Shown here piece by piece: positions 47,036 through 53,336 of a DNA stretch of 53,336 nucleotides (within the stretch, counting starts at the first letter, position 1; the number at the start of each line of letters is the position of its first letter). Below the pieces are notes generated by a model, which worked only from the letters and a program-made list of their open reading frames with translations, had not been told where the DNA came from and did not search any database. The stretch lies in NCBI GenBank assembly GCA_947258975.1, contig CAMYKK010000013.1, forward strand, positions 73,496 through 126,831, in the 5' to 3' direction. The translations under genes and the position numbers were made by a program. Source of the DNA: an uncultured Gammaproteobacteria bacterium (GTDB lineage: Bacteria; Pseudomonadota; Gammaproteobacteria; Arenicellales; JAANXG01).

Positions 47036-48175
47036 ATGCGCCCTGATACCGATGACGAACTTCGCGCCGCGTGCGCGCGGGCGCTCATGGACGACCCCGC
47101 ACAGCTGGTCGCGTGTGTGGGCACTACGTCAGCAAAACGACTAACAGATTTTTTCGTTAAACACGGCATCCACGGTTTGCTTTATGACAAGTTATCGCGC
47201 TCGCGCGTGGCCTCCAATCACTCGGAGCTGTACACAGCAGTTAGACGGTTGGCCCATTCAGAAGCCAGCCGAAGCTTGCTTCAAGAGCAAGAGTTGAAAC
47301 GCATCGATGCGGCGTTACAGCGCGACGAAATACGTTGTTTGGCACTCAAGGGAACACCCCTTGCCTATACAATCTATCCATCCCCTGCCCTGCGACCGCG
47401 CGCGGATATCGACTTGTTGTTCGCCGCCACCGACATTGCCGCCGCCCGTGAGTTACTGGCCGGGCTCGGCTACCGGTGTCAGCCGCTCGTGACGCCCTTG
47501 GAACGCTCGGTATTCTTGACCACCCAGTTCACGTGCATCCGCCAGGTTCGCGGGCAACCAAACCGTGTCGTCGATGCCCACTGGCGCATCAGCAACTCAT
47601 TATTGTTTGCGCGTATGTTGCGCTTTGAGGAGTTATATCGCGCCGCCGCCCCGCTCCACCCGCCAACGGCGGTAATCAAGTTCCCTAATCCGGCGCACAG
47701 CCTGCTGATCGCGTGCTTACATCGTGTCACCGAGCCGCACAGGGACCGGTTGATCTGGATCTACGATATTCATCTGCTGGTGCAACAATCCGCCGCCAAA
47801 CAGCTGGCGCACGCGGCCGAAACTGCCGTGCACCGCGGTATGGCGTGCGTATTGTTGGAGGGCCTGGTGATGGCCCGCGACGGATTCGGCACCAGTGTCG
47901 ATCCGGCCTTGCTGCACATGCTTATGGAGGCCACATCAAACCATGCGGAACCCGCCGCGCGCCTGTTGCACGCCGAGAGTATGCTGGCACGCCGGTTCGC
48001 CGAACTACGCGCCGCGACGGGTTGGCGTCAGCGCCTGCGCATGCTGTCGGCGAGCCTTTTTCCACCCAAGTCCTATCTTGTTCTGCAGGGCCTGTCGCCC
48101 GGCCGCGCACCGTGGATTTGGTCCTATGTGAAGCGTTTGGTCTGTGCCCTAAGGCCGCAGCGGCGGCGCATCTAA
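47036..48175 (+). CDS. Nucleotidyltransferase-family protein associated with lasso locus
   Basis: About 379 residues from the ATG at 47036 (an ATG at 46988 would add 16). CLALKGTPLAYTIYP followed by PALRPRADIDLLFA near residue 120-133 is the pattern of the NTP_transf_5 family (GTxLxxxxY then R-x-x-x-D-x-D-L). Proteins of this family accompany lasso and other RiPP clusters that also carry HPr-kinase-like genes, so it may tailor the peptide. It is separated from B2 by two minus-strand genes, so membership in the pathway is inference. Confidence 0.72.
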   Translation: MRPDTDDELRAACARALMDDPAQLVACVGTTSAKRLTDFFVKHGIHGLLYDKLSRSRVASNHSELYTAVRRLAHSEASRSLLQEQELKRIDAALQRDEIRCLALKGTPLAYTIYPSPALRPRADIDLLFAATDIAAARELLAGLGYRCQPLVTPLERSVFLTTQFTCIRQVRGQPNRVVDAHWRISNSLLFARMLRFEELYRAAAPLHPPTAVIKFPNPAHSLLIACLHRVTEPHRDRLIWIYDIHLLVQQSAAKQLAHAAETAVHRGMACVLLEGLVMARDGFGTSVDPALLHMLMEATSNHAEPAARLLHAESMLARRFAELRAATGWRQRLRMLSASLFPPKSYLVLQGLSPGRAPWIWSYVKRLVCALRPQRRRI

Positions 48176-48289
48176 CGCCGCCATAGGGCATCAGCGGGGC
48201 GATTCACGGAACCGTCGTCCCCGCCCCCCCCCGCGCGGGATGCTGGCGCCGCGCCCACAGCGACGATTCACCAGCGCCCTTAGAATTCG

Positions 48290-49120
48290 TCACTCGGTAC
48301 CAAGTTGGGGCGGAAACCACGCTTCCGGCACCCGTACCACCTTAGTATCGAACGTACCATCCTGATATAACGTGAAGACCCGGTATCCCGGTGCGAGCGC
48401 GTCCACTTCCATATGACGGCTGCCGGGGGTGAATTGAAAGCACGTAGCGGGCGCGGCTAGCAAGCACACGCCACCGCGCCGATCTTCAAATGCCTGGTGA
48501 TTGTGACCCCACGCAAGCACCCGCACCTGCGCCCTCGCCGCGACCAGATCAAACAATCGTTGCGCATCACGCAGTCCCATGGCATCCATCCACTTACTGC
48601 CGATCTCCACCGGTGGATGGTGTAAGAACACCAGCGTCGGGTGATCCGTGTGGGACAGCAGATCCACGTCCAGCCGCTGCAATTCCGACCCGGACAAGCG
48701 CCCATACTCCGCATTCGACACCAAGGTATCCAAGGCCACCACCAACCAGCTGCCGACACGTGCACTGCAAGAGCGGTGCACGGTAGTGGACACCAGGCCC
48801 TGCGACATCGCCTTGCGGTCGTCGTGGTTACCCGGAACGCACACCACCGGGACATCGAGATCACGCACCAGTGCGGCCAGATGACGGTAACTGTCCGGGT
48901 GGCCATCGTCAGCGATGTCACCGCTATGAACAATCAAGTCGGTGTGGGGATAGTCGCGGCGAATGCCCGCCAACACGCGCCGCAACGCCTCCCGGGTCGG
49001 CACACCCAATACCGCACCGTCGGCGTCTTGCCGCAAGTGGGAGTCGGTAATCTGAATTACGGTGACGCAGGACGGGTCGCCCACCTCCACCTCTAAGACT
49101 CCGGTCCCATCAGCCCGCAT
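48290..49120 (-). CDS. CpdA-like metallophosphoesterase
   Basis: About 276 residues from the ATG at 49120 (MRADGTGVLEVEV); the open frame extends to 49180. Metal ligands appear in the calcineurin-like order: QITDSHL, VHSGDIADDG, CVPGNHDDRKA, LVFLHHPPVEIG and LAWGHNHQAF. This is the class III cyclic nucleotide phosphodiesterase pattern (CpdA, 3-prime,5-prime-cAMP). Substrate not proven. Confidence 0.85.
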   Translation of the reverse strand: MRADGTGVLEVEVGDPSCVTVIQITDSHLRQDADGAVLGVPTREALRRVLAGIRRDYPHTDLIVHSGDIADDGHPDSYRHLAALVRDLDVPVVCVPGNHDDRKAMSQGLVSTTVHRSCSARVGSWLVVALDTLVSNAEYGRLSGSELQRLDVDLLSHTDHPTLVFLHHPPVEIGSKWMDAMGLRDAQRLFDLVAARAQVRVLAWGHNHQAFEDRRGGVCLLAAPATCFQFTPGSRHMEVDALAPGYRVFTLYQDGTFDTKVVRVPEAWFPPQLGTE

Positions 49121-49446
49121 ATTGCACCGATGATCCCGGACGATGTCGACGGGAACGCACGGCTGGACGCAGCGGCGCACACGACACGAAGCATCGAACA
49201 GTTTGCGAATGCGTTACCGCAAGCAAGCTGTTCGCCGCGCATTGCGCAAAAGCGTGGCAAGATGCGGATCCCACAATCCGGGCTAGCGGCCGGTCGGACC
49301 TAGGATCAATCTACTGCGGCGGCGGGATAGTCGGCCCACTGTAATGATGGCTCTCGTTAAAAAGCTCACTATGCGCCCCAATAAATCGTCAAACTGGTCT
49401 CGATTTCCCACCGGCCCCGCTAGGATCTCCTAAGCTCGACAGACCG

Positions 49447-50883
49447 CTAGCGTCGTGCTTGGTAATCTTGCAGATAATCGACGGCGCGTTTGTCGTCGCC
49501 GTCAGCGGCATTTTGTATCCAATACAGGCCGAGCCCCTTGTTTTTATCCACCCCGCGTCCCTCCATGTATAACCGTCCGAGATTGAACTGGGCCTTGGTG
49601 TGTCCTTGATCTGCGGCAGACTGATACCACCGTGCGGCTTCTTGATCGTGACGCGCCACACCCCATCCGCTCTCATACATGAATCCGAGATTGTATTGTG
49701 CGATCGAGACTCCGCGCACGGCGAGCGGCCGCCAGATCTTGAGGGCCTGCGCGTAGTTCTGAGAATTAAACGCCGCTTGTCCATGCCGAATCTGCACGTC
49801 GTCGGCACCCGCGCTCGTGTCGCGCCGCCATCTGTGCCTGGCGGCAGCGGTGTGTTTCGGCGCTGGTGCCTCGTCAACATCCGCACCACCGGCGCTGGGT
49901 TTCGCCGCGCTCGGTTCCGGGCGGCTGATCTCCGCGTGGACCGCCGCGAATGGCCTGATCCATGGATCTTGCTTCTTGACTACCGCCGGCAAGGCGTCGC
50001 GCGCCGCCTTGGCCTGTTGGGCGCTCTTGAACGCGCCGTAGATCAGTTTGTACTGGTGCCGCGTTCCCTTCCGGGTGTGGAAGTAAGCCAGGGGATGTTC
50101 GCTGAGCGGATGCTTGGCGATGAACTGCTGCAAGGTGCGCTCGTTCGAATACACCGCGAGTTGGATGGTGACGTGTTGCGGGTCCTGGCTCCGAATCCAA
50201 GGTTCCCGGCGCGCGCCCCCCGGCACTTCCCGCGGCGGGGTTGCCTGCGTCGCTCCGGCCGTGGCCGCTGCAGAAGCCGCGGGAGGAGAAGACTCCGGCG
50301 CAACTATTTCGGTAGCCGCCGCAGCGCGTGGCGGCTCGGCTTCCGTGGCCGGCGGCGCGGTACCTTGCGCGGTTGCCTGTTTGTCAACTAGCGGGGTGGC
50401 CTGCTTGCTCAACTGGTCAACCATGTTTTTCGCGCGCGTATCGCCTTGCTCCGCGGCTTGACGGTAAAGTGCAAGGGCCTTGGCCTCATCTACCTCCACC
50501 CCTTCGCCTTGCAGGTACAAGGTCGCAAGATTGAACTGGGATTGCGGATGATTCTGCGCCGCGGCCTTGCTCCACCAAGCAAATGCCTCGCGCTTGTCCG
50601 CGGTGACGCCATTGCCATCGAGGTAGGCCGACCCGAGATTGAATTGGGCCGGCGCGTAGCCGGCCTCGGCCGCGCGTTGATACCAACGGGCGGCCTGCTG
50701 CACATCCTTTTCGGCGCCTCTGCCCTCCGCATGCAGCACGCCGATATTGAACATCGCCACTTTGTCACCGCCGTCGGCAAGCGGCTTCCAGATCATGTAG
50801 GCCTGTCGATACTCGCCCGCCAGATAGGCATCCAAGCCGCGATCAAAGTTTTCCTGGGCCCACGAGTCGAGCGGTGCCAGCAC
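49447..50883 (-). CDS. Sel1-repeat and SPOR-domain protein
   Basis: 478 residues from a GTG at 50883, but the frame stays open upstream and encodes LKGLIILCIGAVLAPLDSWA, a convincing signal peptide, so the true start is earlier (perhaps CTG at 50916). Four Sel1/TPR-like repeats lie at residues about 10-155 (AEGRGAEKDVQQAARWYQRA), a SPOR-like domain at about 226-315 (VTIQLAVYSNERTLQQF), and further Sel1 repeats at 365-470. SPOR domains bind denuded peptidoglycan, so a periplasmic cell-wall role is likely. Confidence 0.85.
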   Translation of the reverse strand: MLAPLDSWAQENFDRGLDAYLAGEYRQAYMIWKPLADGGDKVAMFNIGVLHAEGRGAEKDVQQAARWYQRAAEAGYAPAQFNLGSAYLDGNGVTADKREAFAWWSKAAAQNHPQSQFNLATLYLQGEGVEVDEAKALALYRQAAEQGDTRAKNMVDQLSKQATPLVDKQATAQGTAPPATEAEPPRAAAATEIVAPESSPPAASAAATAGATQATPPREVPGGARREPWIRSQDPQHVTIQLAVYSNERTLQQFIAKHPLSEHPLAYFHTRKGTRHQYKLIYGAFKSAQQAKAARDALPAVVKKQDPWIRPFAAVHAEISRPEPSAAKPSAGGADVDEAPAPKHTAAARHRWRRDTSAGADDVQIRHGQAAFNSQNYAQALKIWRPLAVRGVSIAQYNLGFMYESGWGVARHDQEAARWYQSAADQGHTKAQFNLGRLYMEGRGVDKNKGLGLYWIQNAADGDDKRAVDYLQDYQARR

Positions 50884-50979
50884 GGCACCGATGCATAGGA
50901 TAATTAATCCTTTCAGATAGTTAATAGCGATACCTCGACAAACTCGAGAACAATGAATCCCTGCCCTGCGACGCGCGTA

Positions 50980-52284
50980 TCAGATGTCGTAACCCCGTTC
51001 CTCGTGCAGCACGATATCCAAGCCTTGTTGTTCCTCTTCTTCGCTCACGCGCAACGTTACCATCGCGTCCACCACCTTCAATATAACGAAGGTCCACCCC
51101 CCGCACCACACCATCGTGACGACGACGCCAACGATCTGGATCATCACCTGTGCCCCGATACCCACTCCGTCGGGCAGGCCTAAACCGCCAAGACTCGTCG
51201 CCGCGAATATCCCCGTGGCCACCGTCCCGATGACACCGCCCACGCCATGCACCGGAAACACATCCAGCGAATCGTCGATCTGCAACACGCGCTTGACGTA
51301 CTGGGTGGCCGCAAAACACGCCACTCCGGCAATCAAGCCGATACACAGGGCCCCCACCGGGCCCACGAAACCGGACGCCGGGGTGATCGTTCCCAATCCA
51401 GCGACCATTCCAGTCACGATGCCCAACACGCTGGGCTTACCGAAACGCACCCACTCGCTGAACATCCACGCCAACGAGCCCGCGGACGCACCGATGTGGG
51501 TCACCAACATCGCCATGCCCGCAGAACCGTTGGCGGCCACGGCCGAACCGGCATTGAACCCGAACCAACCGACCCACAGCATTGCGGCACCGGTAACGGT
51601 GATGGTCATATTGTGGGGCGGCATTGGCGTGGATGGAAACCCCCTTCTCGTTCCCATGACGAGCGCCGCGACGAGCGCCGCGACCCCGGCATTGACGTGT
51701 ACGACCGTGCCCCCGGCGAAGTCCATCACTCCCAAGTCCGCCAGCCACCCGCCGCCCCATACCCAGTGACAGATGGGCAGGTAAACCAATACCAACCACA
51801 ACACCGAAAACAGCAACATCGCGGAAAACCGCATTCGCTCCGCAAACGCACCGACAATCAGGGCCGGCGTGATAATTGCGAACGTCATTTGAAACATCAC
51901 AAACACGGTCTCGGGGATCGAACCGCTGACACTGTCCACGGTTACTCCGGCGAGAAACGACTTGGCCAACCCGCCAATGATTTTCTGTACGCTTCCCCCG
52001 TCGCCGAATGCGAGGCTGTAGCCAAACAGCAACCACACAATGGACACCACGCAGGTGATCGAAAAGCACTGCATCAGCACCGACAATACGTTGCGGTTCC
52101 GCACCAAACCGCCGTAAAACAGCGCCAGGCCGGGGATCGTCATGAACAACACCAAGGCTGTCGACGTCAACAACCACGCGGTATCGCCCGCATTTACCTG
52201 ATCATTCGCCAACGCCGAGTCCGGCACCCAGAGTGCGAACCCCAAAAACAATGCGCTGGACATGCATTTAATCAAAGAAATCAT
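50980..52284 (-). CDS. amtB: ammonium transporter
   Basis: 434 residues from the ATG at 52284, which has a strong AGAGGAAGGA directly upstream; the open frame runs to 52338. A signal peptide (MISLIKCMSSALFLGFALW...ALA) precedes the transporter, as in E. coli AmtB. Eleven helices; motifs DTAWLLTSTALVLFMTIPGLALFYGGLVR and FAGGTVVHVNAG are family signatures. The C-terminal tail contains LDIVLHEERGYDI, the region that meets the PII protein. Operon with glnK. Confidence 0.96.
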   Translation of the reverse strand: MISLIKCMSSALFLGFALWVPDSALANDQVNAGDTAWLLTSTALVLFMTIPGLALFYGGLVRNRNVLSVLMQCFSITCVVSIVWLLFGYSLAFGDGGSVQKIIGGLAKSFLAGVTVDSVSGSIPETVFVMFQMTFAIITPALIVGAFAERMRFSAMLLFSVLWLVLVYLPICHWVWGGGWLADLGVMDFAGGTVVHVNAGVAALVAALVMGTRRGFPSTPMPPHNMTITVTGAAMLWVGWFGFNAGSAVAANGSAGMAMLVTHIGASAGSLAWMFSEWVRFGKPSVLGIVTGMVAGLGTITPASGFVGPVGALCIGLIAGVACFAATQYVKRVLQIDDSLDVFPVHGVGGVIGTVATGIFAATSLGGLGLPDGVGIGAQVMIQIVGVVVTMVWCGGWTFVILKVVDAMVTLRVSEEEEQQGLDIVLHEERGYDI

Positions 52285-52345
52285 TCCTTCCTCTCCCGTG
52301 CGTGGTCGTTGGTCGCGCCGCTTTGCCCCACGCTGCATCGGTTGG

Positions 52346-52711
<366 letters not shown>

Positions 52712-53092
52712 TCATTCTTGTTGTTGGGGATGTGGGTGCCTAACAGCCTCCACGGCGCTTGGCGCGGTTGTGACGCCGTGATCGAACGGCGGGTCATTCT
52801 ACGCCATTGCGGGGAAATTTTGCGAAACTGTTTTGATGACCGACCGTCCGCCATGATTCATGGCGACAACCCGTTGACAAAACCGTTTGTCCCCTCGAAG
52901 TATCCGACTCCTGCCTGACAGCTGCGGATATGAAGTGTTTGATTATTAATAAGTTATAAATGTCTTTACAGGCGACGTATTAGATACGTTCGTTGATTGA
53001 GACCGGCAGTTTCCGCGATCTGACCTCGATTCCAACCATGGATGTAAGCCGCTCCAACGTGCATAGACGCCACCGACACAATCCACACAGCC

Positions 53093-53214
53093 GTGGGAGC
53101 ATCTTTCAGGGGGAGCACCCCACCCGTGGGAGCGCCTTCCAGTAGGAGCGCCTTCCAGAGGGAGCACCTTCCAGTGGGGGCACCTTCCAGTGGGGGCACC
53201 TTCCAGGCGCGATG
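53093..53214. repeat. Degenerate tandem array of GTGGGAGC..CCTTCCAG
   Basis: About seven units of 14-19 bp: GTGGGAGCATCTTTCAG, GGAGCACCCCACCC, GTGGGAGCGCCTTCCAG, TAGGAGCGCCTTCCAG, AGGGAGCACCTTCCAG, and two TGGGGGCACCTTCCAG, ending in GCGCGATG. A single copy of the related motif, with its hairpin, is at 26400-26431. Confidence 0.85.
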
Positions 53215-53230
53215 TTCCGGTCGCGTAGCC

Positions 53231-53256
53231 GGGGTCTGACCCCGGGGTCTGACCCC
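53231..53256. repeat. Doubled palindrome GGGGTCTGACCCC
   Basis: Two perfect tandem copies, 53231-53243 and 53244-53256. The same 13 bp forms part of the long inverted repeat at 41077-41122. Confidence 0.85.
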
Positions 53257-53274
53257 TATGTTGGTTCTTGCGGG

Positions 53275-53336
53275 TTAGTGCGCCTGAATCACCAACGCCG
53301 GGTCGCCGAGTTGGGTCCAGCCGAGGATCACGTCCA
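53275..53336 (-). CDS. 3-prime end of an unidentified gene
   Basis: On the minus strand the window edge reads DVILGWTQLGDPALVIQAH and then TAA. The GDPAL ending is reminiscent of C25-type peptidases, but 19 residues are too few to name the family. It is reported because the frame is open to the edge and reads like protein. Confidence 0.4.
   Translation of the reverse strand, partial: DVILGWTQLGDPALVIQAH

Noticed and set aside
52946-53199. Minus-strand frames of 73 and 77 codons, one with an HTH-like end (GQIAETAGLNQRTYLIRR)
   Set aside because: Most of the frame translates the tandem GTGGGAGC repeats, and two frames are open at once, as expected for repeats.

Overview
The window looks like the chromosome of a moderately GC-rich gammaproteobacterium. 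The evidence is gene order: rpsB-tsf-pyrH-frr-uppS-cdsA-dxr-rseP-bamA-ompH-fabZ-lpxA-lpxB-rnhB-dnaE-accA-tilS on the minus strand, map-glnD-dapD-dapE on the plus strand, and rpsF-rpsR-rplI-dnaB-(alr)-radA on the minus strand. I cannot name the genus from sequence alone.

Layout. 1-19160 (minus): translation, isoprenoid, phospholipid, lipid A and outer-membrane assembly genes, with lpxD absent from its usual place and cdsA broken in the middle. 19400-26390 (plus): methionine aminopeptidase, the PII uridylyltransferase GlnD, two lysine/diaminopimelate genes, then a PP2C phosphatase and an FHA protein. 26455-31175 (minus): radA, a 44-codon stub of alr, dnaB, and the rplI-rpsR-rpsF ribosomal operon behind a good sigma70 promoter. 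S2 and S6 both carry unusual low-complexity C-terminal tails.

31343-48175 is the accessory part and the most interesting stretch. I read it as a lasso peptide locus made of two cassettes flanking a giant secreted protein. The minus cassette encodes a lasso cyclase, a small precursor (core GPSPGNLESGNPTSFKD), an HPr-kinase-like protein and an O-antigen-ligase-like membrane protein. The plus cassette encodes a second cyclase, a second precursor (core GPVGGTADGLTGTGGT), a second HPr-kinase-like protein, a PqqD-like leader-binding protein (B1) and a transglutaminase-like leader peptidase (B2); a nucleotidyltransferase lies a little further on. Only one B1/B2 pair exists, so both precursors probably share it. 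No ABC exporter or isopeptidase is visible. Between the cassettes is a 1608-residue exported protein with about eight SdrD-B/Cna-B-like repeats and a Ser/Asp-rich tail. Its leader contains what I read as a cyclic-di-GMP-I (GEMM) riboswitch, including a compensatory base-pair change that supports the call.

48290-52684 (minus) returns to ordinary genes: a CpdA-like phosphodiesterase, a Sel1/SPOR protein and the amtB-glnK ammonium pair, which links functionally to GlnD. The right end is repeat-rich: a degenerate tandem array of a GTGGGAGC...TTCCAG unit and a doubled GGGGTCTGACCCC palindrome.
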